A stretch of 9,225 nt of DNA from Cyclobacteriaceae bacterium (GCA_029882675.1 JAOUKJ010000124.1:1-9225), one strand, 5' to 3'. Shown: positions 1-7,656, counted from the stretch's first letter. Translations and numbers: made by a program. The notes: generated from the letters alone by a model not told the origin.

Positions 1-347
1 CATATAGCCCTTTACAACGGGGCTTACTAACCGGCAAAATAACAGAAGACTATCATTTTAATGCAGGTGACCACCGCCCGGGTACTCCTCATTTCCAAAA
101 AGAAAACATCAGGCGCACCAATGCTTTTCTGGATAATATAAAGCCGATAGCCCGGGATAAAGGATGCTCACTGGCTCAACTGGTCATCAACTGGACACTG
201 GCCCAACCGGCAATGGCTACTGTATTGGTAGGCGCCCGCAACAGCGCTCAGGCAGGTGAGAACGCACGTGCAGCTGATTATCCGCTGACTGCTGAAGAAA
301 TCACAATGATCAATGAACACCTGGACAAATTGGAACTACAGCTCTGA
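1..347 (+). CDS. Aldo/keto reductase, C-terminal part (5' end outside window)
   Basis: The reading frame is open from base 3 to the TGA at 345-347 and gives the last 114 residues of an aldo/keto reductase, a cytosolic NADP(H)-dependent (beta/alpha)8-barrel oxidoreductase acting on carbonyl compounds. The visible part opens with YSPLQRGLLTGK, the typical late barrel strand and loop. It continues through a GDHRPGTPHF loop and ends with TVLVGARNSAQAGENARA, the cofactor-binding Arg/Asn segment that holds the adenosine phosphate of NADP. The style resembles the IolS/YhdN-like (AKR11-type) branch, but the substrate cannot be read from this part. The catalytic Asp-Tyr-Lys-His tetrad lies upstream of the window. 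The gene converges on the aminopeptidase gene, with 64 bases between the two stops and no clear terminator. Seen: frame and motifs. Inferred: subfamily. Confidence 0.9.
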   Translation, partial: YSPLQRGLLTGKITEDYHFNAGDHRPGTPHFQKENIRRTNAFLDNIKPIARDKGCSLAQLVINWTLAQPAMATVLVGARNSAQAGENARAADYPLTAEEITMINEHLDKLELQL

Positions 348-411
348 TCATCTGAAAAAAGTGAATAATAACGCATCACCGCAATGGAAATATCTCCTTT
401 GGGACAAGATT

Positions 412-1686
412 TTACGACTTAAGTGCCTCTACTTCTTCCATTGCTAACGGTATATTGGCCGACAAGTTTTTATAACCCATCGCAGTAATTAATATATCAT
501 TTTCAAGCCTGATACCCAGTCCCTCTTCTTTAATATATATTCCCGGCTCGAGCGTAATAACCATACCCGGTTGTAAAGGCTGGTCAGTATCTCCCACGTC
601 ATGAACGTCCAGACCCAGGTAATGGGCAGCACTGTGCATATAATATTTTCTATAAGCCGGATTTTTCTCTTTTTTATTGATATCCGTACGCTGAAGTAAC
701 CCCACTTCAACCAGCTTCTCTTCCATGATGCCAGCCACCGTTTTATTAAACTGACGCAAAGAGCCTGCCTTCGGCAGATATTCCAGCGCCTGATTATGGA
801 CATCGAGCACAGCCTGGTATATTTTTCTTTGGCGGGAAGTAAACCGCTGATTTACCGGAAATACCCGGGTGATATCAGCATGATAGCCGGCATATTCTGC
901 GCCGGCATCTACCAGGAGCATCTCCCCGCTAATAAGCCGTTCAGAATTATCAATATAATGCAAAATACAGGCGTTTTTTCCTGAAGCCAGGATGGGCTGA
1001 AAGGCATGACGTCTACTCCCCTGACTGATAAATGTGCGGGTTAGCTCTGCCTCAAGTGCATATTCCGGCTCTTCGGATTTAACCTGGCTTGCCATGTTCC
1101 GAAATCCCATTTCAGTAATATAAATAGCCTTTTGTATCGCCTCAATTTCTTCATTTTCCTTTATTGTCCTTAATGAAGCAACCATTGGTTTCAAACGTTC
1201 CAACGGGTATAATGGGTTTTGGGATGCAAATGTTTTTGCATAATTTCCATTAACACTTTCAGCGTTATCGGGCATACCTTCATTTCCCAGCAGGTATATA
1301 CATTCGGCTTTCAATAATAACTTCTGCAGGACAGGCCTAAATTCATTTTGCCAGGTTACTTTTTCTATTCCTGAAAGGACGCCCGCTTCTTGTTTGTTGA
1401 GTTTTCTGCCTTCCCATACCACATTGTTTTCTTCTTGTTTTTCAATAAAAAGAACTTCCCTGAAATCAGGATCAGGACATTCAGGAAAAAGCAACAGCGT
1501 ACAACCTTCCTGATCTATCCCGGTGAGATAATAAAAATCGGCCTGTTGAACAAAGGGAAATGCACCATCATTATGATATAACATACCGTTGGAATGAATA
1601 ACAACCAAAGCCCCTGGCCTAAGTCGTTCTGCAAGCTTTTTTCTGTTTCTCGCAAACAGATGGGAAGACAGTGGATTATATCTCAC
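412..1686 (-). CDS. pepP: Aminopeptidase P family protein (Xaa-Pro aminopeptidase, M24B)
   Basis: This is a 424-residue cytosolic metallopeptidase predicted to remove an N-terminal residue that precedes proline. Residues 1-165 form the creatinase-like N-terminal domain, and about 175-415 form the pita-bread catalytic domain. The five dinuclear metal ligands are all present: D260 (LLVDAGAEY), D271 (HADITRVF), H355 (HYLGLDVHDVG), E380 (TLEPG) and E395 (RLEND). The catalytic histidines H243 and H362 are also present, so it should be active. Length is close to that of E. coli PepP (about 440). The start is GTG at 1686: an in-frame TGA lies 24 bases upstream with no ATG between, and the next Met (M35) would cut into the N-terminal domain. 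The N-terminus MRYNPLSSHLFARNRKKL fits family starts. It is divergent from the S8 protease gene (34 bases apart) and convergent with the aldo/keto reductase gene, so it is probably monocistronic. Confidence 0.93.
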   Translation of the reverse strand: MRYNPLSSHLFARNRKKLAERLRPGALVVIHSNGMLYHNDGAFPFVQQADFYYLTGIDQEGCTLLLFPECPDPDFREVLFIEKQEENNVVWEGRKLNKQEAGVLSGIEKVTWQNEFRPVLQKLLLKAECIYLLGNEGMPDNAESVNGNYAKTFASQNPLYPLERLKPMVASLRTIKENEEIEAIQKAIYITEMGFRNMASQVKSEEPEYALEAELTRTFISQGSRRHAFQPILASGKNACILHYIDNSERLISGEMLLVDAGAEYAGYHADITRVFPVNQRFTSRQRKIYQAVLDVHNQALEYLPKAGSLRQFNKTVAGIMEEKLVEVGLLQRTDINKKEKNPAYRKYYMHSAAHYLGLDVHDVGDTDQPLQPGMVITLEPGIYIKEEGLGIRLENDILITAMGYKNLSANIPLAMEEVEALKS

Positions 1687-1694
1687 AATTTTGC

Positions 1695-1702
1695 AATATT
1701 TG
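1695..1702 (+). promoter_or_regulatory. Possible Bacteroidota-type -7 element for the S8 protease gene
   Basis: AATATTTG matches seven of eight positions of the Bacteroidota -7 consensus TAnnTTTG and lies 18 bases before the ATG at 1721, in the 34-base gap between two divergent genes. I do not see a convincing -33 TTTG box at the expected distance upstream, and in such AT-rich DNA a match like this can be chance. The resulting leader would be only about ten bases. Confidence 0.22.
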
Positions 1703-1720
1703 TTATATCAGTAATATGTC

Positions 1721-3223
1721 ATGAAAAAAGTCTGCCTAAATATAATATTAATCTTTGGACTTGGCCTTTCCGGGTTGGCCCAAAATAAATATTGGGTATA
1801 TTTCACATCAAAAACATGGCCTGAAAATAGCATCTCCGATCAAAATGAGGCTGCATTGCGAGACGTTCCGGTTCACGCCCTGTTTCTCGATAGTCTTGCC
1901 GCCAACGGCATCCAGCCGGTCATTCAATCAAAATGGTTAAATGCGATATCGGCTTATCTTGATCAGGATGATATGGCATTTTTGTCCACGCTATCTTTTG
2001 TAGATCGAGTGTCACCCACTATACACACTAAAAAGACAACACATGCTATTGAGGTAGTTTCACATCCTACAGAAGCCAATTTTATTACTGTTCTAAAACA
2101 AATCAATGGAGACGCCATTATTGATTTTGGATTGAATGGCGAAGGAGTAACCATTGGAATTATAGATGGGGGCTTCCTTGGCGCCAACGAAAGTGAGGCA
2201 CTCTCCGATATATTTTATGAAAATCAGGTGAAGCTCTTCAGGGATTTCACCGGCCAGAATTATTATGCCTTCGGTGGTGATAAATTATACAAAGATGATC
2301 ACGGCACAAAAGTATGGCAATACATCGGCGGATATGAAAGAAACAATGACCGATACCGTGGCCTTTCCACGCATTCAGCGTTTTACCTGGCCAAGACAGA
2401 CCGGGGCGACAGGGAATTCAGGGGTGAAGAGGATTTCTGGATTGCAGCCATTGAGTGGATGGACAGCCTGGGTATCAAACTCATTAACTCTTCTGTGGGT
2501 TATAGCACAGGCTTTGACAATCCGGATGAAGACTACCTGCCCAGCGATGCTGATGGCAAAACATCGGCCATTTCACAGGCTGCTCAAATTGCCGCTGATG
2601 AAAAAAACATACTGATTGTCGTTTCTTCCGGCAACGATGGCAACAAGGGACATCAGGTGGTTTCAATGCCCGGAGATGCACAAGGGGTGCTGACCGTTGG
2701 GGCCTCTACGGCAAAAACTTTCAAAAGGATGAATTACAGTTCTATCGGATCCACATTTACATCCTATCCGAAGCCAGACATTGTATGTTATTCACTCGGG
2801 GGCACCAGTTATTCCGCCCCGACAATCACCGGACTGGCAGCTTGTATTATGCAATTTAATCCACGCTTAAATAATCTTGAAATTATTAATATCATTAAAA
2901 AGTCTAGCCATCTGTATCCATATGCCAACAATTATGTGGGCTATGGAGTACCTGATGCACGTAAAGTGCTTGCCATTCTTCAAAATCCTGCGGTGGAGAC
3001 CTGGCAGGCTGTTGAGGTAAAAGCCACAAAACAAGTGATTACCCTGCCCGCCGATGGCATGACCGGCACGGTGTTGTATCATAAGGCATCAGATATAACG
3101 GTTATCGAAGAGGTTGAAATAAAATCTGAAAATGACCAGTTCATCATTACTAATGACACTGGCGCCATAAGAAGCACCATAGCTATCGGCCGAAAGGTTT
3201 ATGAAATTTTCTGGCCGAAGTAA
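1721..3223 (+). CDS. Secreted subtilisin-like serine protease (peptidase family S8)
   Basis: This 500-residue protein carries a Sec signal peptide: MKK, a hydrophobic stretch to about residue 18, and probable cleavage at GLA|QN after residue 20. It is not a lipoprotein, since C5 has no lipobox. Residues 21 to about 125 (starting NKYWVYFTSK) look like a pro-region. Residues 140-420 are the S8 catalytic domain, with Asp D149 (GIIDGG), His H194 (DDHGTKV), oxyanion Asn N305 (SSGNDGN) and Ser S363 (GGTSYSAP). The triad is complete, so an active endopeptidase is predicted. Residues about 425-500 form a beta-rich tail ending KVYEIFWPK. I see no PNP-type or other recognisable type IX secretion sorting domain, so export to the periplasm, or outward by an unknown route, is inferred. 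The ATG start follows a possible promoter within the short divergent gap. The gene converges on cheR with 26 bases between the stops. The substrate is unknown. Confidence 0.92.
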   Translation: MKKVCLNIILIFGLGLSGLAQNKYWVYFTSKTWPENSISDQNEAALRDVPVHALFLDSLAANGIQPVIQSKWLNAISAYLDQDDMAFLSTLSFVDRVSPTIHTKKTTHAIEVVSHPTEANFITVLKQINGDAIIDFGLNGEGVTIGIIDGGFLGANESEALSDIFYENQVKLFRDFTGQNYYAFGGDKLYKDDHGTKVWQYIGGYERNNDRYRGLSTHSAFYLAKTDRGDREFRGEEDFWIAAIEWMDSLGIKLINSSVGYSTGFDNPDEDYLPSDADGKTSAISQAAQIAADEKNILIVVSSGNDGNKGHQVVSMPGDAQGVLTVGASTAKTFKRMNYSSIGSTFTSYPKPDIVCYSLGGTSYSAPTITGLAACIMQFNPRLNNLEIINIIKKSSHLYPYANNYVGYGVPDARKVLAILQNPAVETWQAVEVKATKQVITLPADGMTGTVLYHKASDITVIEEVEIKSENDQFIITNDTGAIRSTIAIGRKVYEIFWPK

Positions 3224-3249
3224 ACGCTTTTTCTCCTGCAGGAATTAAT

Positions 3250-4080
3250 TTATACAATCTCCGGATTTTTCTGGAGTACCCGAACATCGGTATCCAGGTA
3301 AGTAAAAAGGTTGCCTTTCGAAAAAGGAATAAAGGAATCGAAAAAGCCGATAATCAACAGTCCATTCGGATTTAACATCTCATGGAATTTGGTCAAAATC
3401 TTAAGTTTGGAGGCTGTATCAAAATAGATCATCACATTGCGGCAAAAAATGATATCATGTTTGCCGGGGTATTCCTCGGTAATCAGGTTGTGTTCAAGCA
3501 GTTCCACATGATCAAGCAGGCTTTTATCCATACAATACCGATTATCACTCACCTGGCAATACTTGTCAAAGTTTCCGAAATTATTATATACTTTGTAATT
3601 GCTTTTATAATCTTCGTAATGACCAATTTGATAACACCCTTCCCTGGCAGTCTTCAGAGAATCTGAATTCATATCACTGGCCAGGGCTTTTACCTTTTGC
3701 TGTACACCGAGCTCACGCAATACAATACCCAGGGAAAAGACTTCCTCACCTGTAGAACAGCCCGCATGCCACACTTTAAGTTGGGAATTATTTTTTTTCT
3801 CAAAATAGTCGTAGATATAATTTTTCAGAAATTTCCAGAGTTCAGGATCTCTGAACATTGAAGTAAGGCCGACAGAAATATTGTTTGTGAATTCTTCAAC
3901 AAAACTCGCATCATTCAGTACTTTTTGCCAAAGTTCAAATAAAGAGCCCATTTTATTAATGTTCATGATCCGAATAATACGCCTTTTAAGCGATTTCATC
4001 TCATAACAGGTAAAATCCACTCCATATCTCTTCTGTATAGCCACACTCAGTGAGTGTATTTCTTCATCGCTTAATTCCAT
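3250..4080 (-). CDS. cheR: Chemotaxis protein methyltransferase CheR
   Basis: CheR transfers methyl groups from S-adenosylmethionine to glutamates of chemoreceptors, which drives adaptation. The protein has 276 residues, the usual length. Residues 1-75 form the helical N-terminal domain, with basic KSLKRRI near residues 29-35. TSMFRD (73-78) stands where many CheRs have TxFFRD. The SAM pocket shows GCSTGEE at 107-113 and ASDMNSD at 134-140 (D136, ribose contact). FCRNVMIYFD at 212-221 is the conserved late catalytic-domain motif. The final strand reads IIGFFDSFIPF where E. coli-like enzymes have a GHSES-type sequence, so the C-terminal edge is divergent. It is the last visible gene of the che operon, 34 bases after the cheC-like gene, and no clear terminator follows before the convergent protease gene. 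Confidence 0.95.
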   Translation of the reverse strand: MELSDEEIHSLSVAIQKRYGVDFTCYEMKSLKRRIIRIMNINKMGSLFELWQKVLNDASFVEEFTNNISVGLTSMFRDPELWKFLKNYIYDYFEKKNNSQLKVWHAGCSTGEEVFSLGIVLRELGVQQKVKALASDMNSDSLKTAREGCYQIGHYEDYKSNYKVYNNFGNFDKYCQVSDNRYCMDKSLLDHVELLEHNLITEEYPGKHDIIFCRNVMIYFDTASKLKILTKFHEMLNPNGLLIIGFFDSFIPFSKGNLFTYLDTDVRVLQKNPEIV

Positions 4081-4114
4081 CCAACTCTTTTAACACTAAT
4101 TTAAATAATACTAA

Positions 4115-4696
4115 CTATTGCTTATTAATTAACATATCCACGGTTTCCTCCGGTAACACCCAATAAAATGGCATGCTGAGGTCTTCTTCTTCTGAACTCA
4201 AAACACTTTTAATCCAATACACCACTGAATTTTCACCGAATCGGTGATGATCATTTTCTAAAATTTCTTTGACCTCCTCGGTTTTTTTCACGAAACAATA
4301 AGGTACATCCCCATAGATACGTAATTTAAGGGCATCGGCAAATACGGAAATAACTGCTGCAGATGCGATATTATCAATTTCCTGAAGTATTACGTCCTTC
4401 CCCATTGCGCCGGGTTCGGCCATACCGGTGAGCAGTGTAAACGCCATAGCCGATGACTCTTCGGTAAAGAAAAGATAGCTTTTTCCCTTCATGTCACCTA
4501 TTACTTCTGTGGTAAGTAAGTATAGCTGTTCATTGGCATCTATACCAAAATCCAATTCAGGCATACTTTTTTGAACACTCGCATCAAGCACCAAAAGTTT
4601 TCTCTTTAACATGAAACCTAATGATTCCATGGCTTTTTCCAGCCCCTTTACAACCAGATCGAGCAACTGGTCTTTTGTTAAATTTTCAGCCGACAT
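4115..4696 (-). CDS. cheC: CheC-like chemotaxis protein (probable CheY-P phosphatase, CheC/CheX family)
   Basis: This 193-residue soluble protein resembles CheC, which dephosphorylates CheY-P and in Bacillus and Thermotoga binds CheD. The second half carries the phosphatase-type motif E-x2-N (LQEIDNIAS, E106 and N109) followed 23 residues later by P132 in GDVPYCF. The segment GKSYLFFTEESSAMAF (71-86) matches the CheC strand-helix unit before it. The equivalent N-terminal centre is degenerate: D9-x3-D13-x2-V16 instead of the E/N pair. Only one site is therefore expected to work, as in CheX, although the length is closer to CheC. The chosen start is ATG at 4696, five bases after the cheA stop. 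A longer frame from 4765 would overlap cheA by 64 bases and add a basic 23-residue stretch atypical for the family. Function is inferred from motifs and operon context; CheX is the alternative name. Confidence 0.78.
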   Translation of the reverse strand: MSAENLTKDQLLDLVVKGLEKAMESLGFMLKRKLLVLDASVQKSMPELDFGIDANEQLYLLTTEVIGDMKGKSYLFFTEESSAMAFTLLTGMAEPGAMGKDVILQEIDNIASAAVISVFADALKLRIYGDVPYCFVKKTEEVKEILENDHHRFGENSVVYWIKSVLSSEEEDLSMPFYWVLPEETVDMLINKQ

Positions 4697-4701
4697 AGTT
4701 C

Positions 4702-6591
4702 TTAATTTCTCATACTGTTTGAAAAGACGAAATTGGTTATTCCTCCCACGTTTATGACCAGGCACACATTTCCATTACCCATAATGGTTACCCCACTGAC
4801 AAATTTCACATTGTCTACGGGTTTCATAAGTGGCTTTTCAACGATTTCCTTTCGTTGGAGCAATTTATCCACCACAAAACCAATCACCCGGTTATTGTAG
4901 GCACAAATGGCAATATGCAAGTCCTTTTCCTGCTCCAGCTCGTCAAAACTTTTATGCAGGAACCACTCATCAGGATCCAGTTCCTCGTCCAGCGAAAAAA
5001 CATCGCGTAGAAATACCACCGAAATCGTCTTCCCCAAATGAGTGGACATTAATCCTTTTCCCACTTTATGAATATCTTTTTTCTTCAATGAAACGACTGC
5101 TTCGGTATAGGTGAGTGGAATAGCGAAAGTTTCTTCATTGAGTTCGAACAACAAAGTACCCTTCACAGCCATGGACGAAGGAAGCCGTAAGCTAATAGTC
5201 GTTCCTTTACCTTTCTTTGTGTATACGGAAATACTCCCGCCAATGGAATCCAGGGCTTTTTTCACCACATCCATGCCTACTCCACGCCCGGAAATGGCCG
5301 TCACACTATCAGCCGTAGAAAAACCCGGCTCAAAAATAGACATGACAATATCATCCTCAGAGAGCTGATTCGCTACTTCCTTGGAGTACATACCCTTTTC
5401 TATGATTTTTTGCCGCACCTTTTCCACATCGATCCCCTGTCCATCATCGATAATATCAATGATGACAGCATCACTCTCACTTTTGGCGCTGAGCTCCAAC
5501 AGCCCCACTTCATCTTTTCCAGCGCTTTTCCTTTTCTCGGGCAATTCTATTCCATGGCCAATTGAATTTCTCACTATATGGATCATTGAATCGCTAATGA
5601 TCTGCAGGATGTTACGATCGATCTCTGTTTCAGTACCGGTAAGTTTCAGGTTTACTTTCTTTTTTTCAACCGCCGCAGCATCCCGGGCCACCCGATGAAA
5701 TTTATTAAATAAAAACCCCACCTGCACCAGTCTGACATCCATTACTGAATACTGGAGATCAGAAGAAATCCGGTTTAGTCTGGAGTACTCACTTGCTGCC
5801 TGGCTGTTGGCGGCAATGATTCTGTCCCTTTCAATAATCAGCTCCCCGACCAGGTTCAGGAGATTGTCCAGTTTGCGTACCGGAACCTGTACAAGATCTG
5901 AAAATGTGATTTTAGAATCCTGCACCTGTACTTTTTCGCCCTGTTCCTGATCTTCTTCCTTTGCCTGCTCTCTTACAACCTCTGAAGGTTGAACAGGCTC
6001 CTGAATCGTCTCTTCGTTAGAATTTTCAGCTTTTTTTACCTCATTCAGCTTTTTTTCCTTGTCTTTGCCCGCAGAATTTTCAGCTTTTTTCTTTTCTTCT
6101 TTTTTTACCTCACCGTCATCTTCCGTCTTTAAATCCTCTTCGCTATCCTGCTCAGGTGTCGTTGCCTGTTTTTCCTTTAAATGTGATCCGTCTGGCTTTT
6201 CTTCTCCCCGTGCTCTTTTAAGCAACACCTCCATTTTGGTTTGAATACCCTTGCGCCTGACGCTCTTGCCGGACGTCAATGCATCGATTAAAGCGCCCAG
6301 CACATCTACTGCCCTGAATAGCATAGTGATAATATCACCCGTTATGACGAGTTTTCCTTCCCTGACTTCACCAAACAAATCCTCCAGGACATGGGCAAAT
6401 TCACCTATATCTGCAAATCCCATCCCCAAGGCATTCCCCTTAAGCGTGTGCGTGATCCTGAATATAGCATCAATCACTTCCCGGTTTCCTGTGTTTTTCT
6501 CCAGGTCCGTAAGCAAACGGTTTACCTCTTCGTGGTTTTCAAGGGCCTCGGCAAGGAAAATTTCTTTATATTCTTCTTCTTTAGACTTCAT
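4702..6591 (-). CDS. cheA: Chemotaxis histidine kinase CheA (no recognisable P2 domain)
   Basis: CheA is the cytosolic kinase that autophosphorylates under receptor/CheW control and passes phosphate to CheY and CheB. In these 629 residues, P1 (about 1-127) carries the phosphorylated His H48 in THTLKGNALGMGF. Residues 128-225 are a low-complexity Lys/Glu-rich linker where a P2 (CheY/CheB-binding) domain would normally sit. P3 dimerisation starts near 226 (VPVRKLDNLLNLVGELIIER). P4 has the N box MIHIVRNSIGHGIE (N342), the G1 box DDGQGID (382-388), the F-box region IFEPGF (419-424) and the G2 box GRGVGMDVV (435-443). P5, the CheW-like receptor-coupling domain, is about 472-622. Two oddities: the usual Asp of NSxDHG is G345, and the usual RMxP of the P3-P4 junction reads RLVQ (287-290). 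ATG lies two bases after the cheB stop, which suggests coupled translation. Confidence 0.96.
   Translation of the reverse strand: MKSKEEEYKEIFLAEALENHEEVNRLLTDLEKNTGNREVIDAIFRITHTLKGNALGMGFADIGEFAHVLEDLFGEVREGKLVITGDIITMLFRAVDVLGALIDALTSGKSVRRKGIQTKMEVLLKRARGEEKPDGSHLKEKQATTPEQDSEEDLKTEDDGEVKKEEKKKAENSAGKDKEKKLNEVKKAENSNEETIQEPVQPSEVVREQAKEEDQEQGEKVQVQDSKITFSDLVQVPVRKLDNLLNLVGELIIERDRIIAANSQAASEYSRLNRISSDLQYSVMDVRLVQVGFLFNKFHRVARDAAAVEKKKVNLKLTGTETEIDRNILQIISDSMIHIVRNSIGHGIELPEKRKSAGKDEVGLLELSAKSESDAVIIDIIDDGQGIDVEKVRQKIIEKGMYSKEVANQLSEDDIVMSIFEPGFSTADSVTAISGRGVGMDVVKKALDSIGGSISVYTKKGKGTTISLRLPSSMAVKGTLLFELNEETFAIPLTYTEAVVSLKKKDIHKVGKGLMSTHLGKTISVVFLRDVFSLDEELDPDEWFLHKSFDELEQEKDLHIAICAYNNRVIGFVVDKLLQRKEIVEKPLMKPVDNVKFVSGVTIMGNGNVCLVINVGGITNFVFSNSMRN
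5917..6210 (-). other. Low-complexity charged linker region of CheA (residues 128-225)
   Basis: The translated stretch is dominated by Lys, Glu, Asp, Gln and Ser, with almost no large hydrophobic residues and no recognisable fold. It joins the phosphotransfer domain to the dimerisation domain and occupies the place of P2. It is likely disordered, or partly a single charged helix. Confidence 0.8.
6019..6090 (-). repeat. Short direct repeat inside the cheA linker
   Basis: An exact 18-base repeat, AGAATTTTCAGCTTTTTT on the + strand, occurs at 6019-6036 and 6073-6090, 54 bases (18 codons) apart. It encodes the KKAENS hexapeptide twice in frame (about residues 168-173 and 186-191). A second exact repeat of 14 bases, CTTTTTTTACCTCA, lies at 6030-6043 and 6099-6112, encoding EVKK twice. 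The copies are in frame, so gain or loss of a unit would change linker length without breaking the protein. Confidence 0.75.
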
Positions 6592-6593
6592 GG

Positions 6594-7652
6594 TTAAATA
6601 TCTAAACAGCTAACTATAAATCCCGGTATGTCTCCGAGTTTGACTATGCGCTCTGCCGCCTTCTCATCAATGGCGTTTTTGGGCATTCCAAAAACAACCG
6701 AGGAAGCCTCATCCTGGGCTATTGTCATCCCTCCGTTCTTTTTAATGAGTTGCATTCCAATTGTCCCGTCCTTGCCCATTCCTGAAAGTATAACACCAAT
6801 GGATTTTTTACCATAAACCTGACCAACTGATTCCATCAGACAATCCACAGAGGGATTGTTAAACTCTGTATATTTCCGGTCGGTAAACGTGACACAAGGG
6901 CGGTGATCCGTAATTCGTTTTACCACCTTGGTATTCGTATGGCCTGGCACGATATAAACCTTATTCGACAACAATTCTTCACCGGTTACAGGCACCCGGA
7001 CTTCCAGGGGACACAGCTTGTTCAACCGGTCTGCAAAGGATATAAGGAATCGTTCAGGCATATGCTGTGCAATGACTACCGGCAGTGGAAAGTTGGCCGG
7101 CAATCGGGTAAGTATTGATTCAATAGCTCCTGGTCCACCGGTAGATGCACCTATTGCCACAATTTCAAAACTCAGCTCATCGGTAAATGTATGATCATAA
7201 GTCACTTCCGAATGGCCCCTTTTCAGCAGGGTGTTGCGGTCTAGGCGTGCCAGTGACTTCACCAAAGACCCGAGGGCATAATTTCCTTGCTCAAAAGTCT
7301 GCTGAATATCTGCTTTTGGTTTGTCCAGGAAGTCAACAGCGCCTTCATTCAACGCATCAAAAATTTTGGGATTTGTTTTATCAAGAGAACTTAATACCAG
7401 AATTGGTGTAGGAGTACTTGCCATTATCTGACGAATAGCATAGAGTCCATCATATTTTGGCATGACCATATCCGTTATGACCACATCAGGTTGGTACAGC
7501 CTCACTTTCTCAAAGCCCTCCTTCCCGTTGCCGGCTGTAGCCACCAATTCAATTTCCGGATCCTTTTTCAGGTAGTCCGAAAGTAGTATCCGCATAAAGC
7601 CTGAATCTTCAATCAACAAGGCCCTTATTTTATTGCCTGATTCCAAGGTCAC
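6594..7652 (-). CDS. cheB: Chemotaxis response regulator protein-glutamate methylesterase CheB
   Basis: CheB removes methyl groups from receptor glutamates (and deamidates glutamines in some species) when phosphorylated by CheA. In these 352 residues, the receiver domain (about 9-125) has acidic E15/D16, phosphoacceptor D61 (VVITDMVMPKYDG), S88 and K111 (FLDKPK). After a linker of about 35 residues, the methylesterase domain (about 161-350) has the catalytic triad S170 (GASTGGPG), H197 (AQHMPE) and D295 (SGMGKDG). All key residues are intact. The start is GTG at 7652, four bases after the cheY stop. The first internal Met (M20) would destroy the receiver, so GTG is preferred. The stop lies two bases before the cheA ATG. 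Confidence 0.97.
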   Translation of the reverse strand: MTLESGNKIRALLIEDSGFMRILLSDYLKKDPEIELVATAGNGKEGFEKVRLYQPDVVITDMVMPKYDGLYAIRQIMASTPTPILVLSSLDKTNPKIFDALNEGAVDFLDKPKADIQQTFEQGNYALGSLVKSLARLDRNTLLKRGHSEVTYDHTFTDELSFEIVAIGASTGGPGAIESILTRLPANFPLPVVIAQHMPERFLISFADRLNKLCPLEVRVPVTGEELLSNKVYIVPGHTNTKVVKRITDHRPCVTFTDRKYTEFNNPSVDCLMESVGQVYGKKSIGVILSGMGKDGTIGMQLIKKNGGMTIAQDEASSVVFGMPKNAIDEKAAERIVKLGDIPGFIVSCLDI

Positions 7653-7656
7653 TTGC

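Noticed and set aside
348..411. Convergent gap between the aldo/keto reductase and pepP stops searched for a bidirectional terminator
   Set aside because: No inverted repeat of useful length was found; only an isolated TGATCA palindrome and scattered A/T runs.
489..803. Open frame of 104 codons on the - strand within pepP
   Set aside because: It is in a different frame of the same strand as a gene with all catalytic residues intact; Trp/Arg/Ile-rich with no domain.
1781..1812. Possible - strand promoter for pepP inside the protease coding region
   Set aside because: The match to the Bacteroidota -7 and -33 boxes is partial and lies in AT-rich signal-peptide codons; too weak to list as a feature, mentioned only as a testable candidate.
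3234..3243. Perfect palindrome TCCTGCAGGA between the convergent protease and cheR stops
   Set aside because: Only five bases per arm with no loop and no following T run on the + strand, so it cannot act as an ordinary terminator; a short palindrome can be chance.
5381..5698. Open frame of 105 codons on the + strand opposite the cheA kinase region
   Set aside because: Antisense to the conserved P3/P4 region; Ser/Ile-rich shadow composition with no family features.
6251..6613. Open frame of 120 codons on the + strand opposite the start of cheA
   Set aside because: It lies fully antisense to the conserved P1 domain, has Ser/Pro-rich composition typical of a complementary frame, and shows no recognisable domain or start signal.
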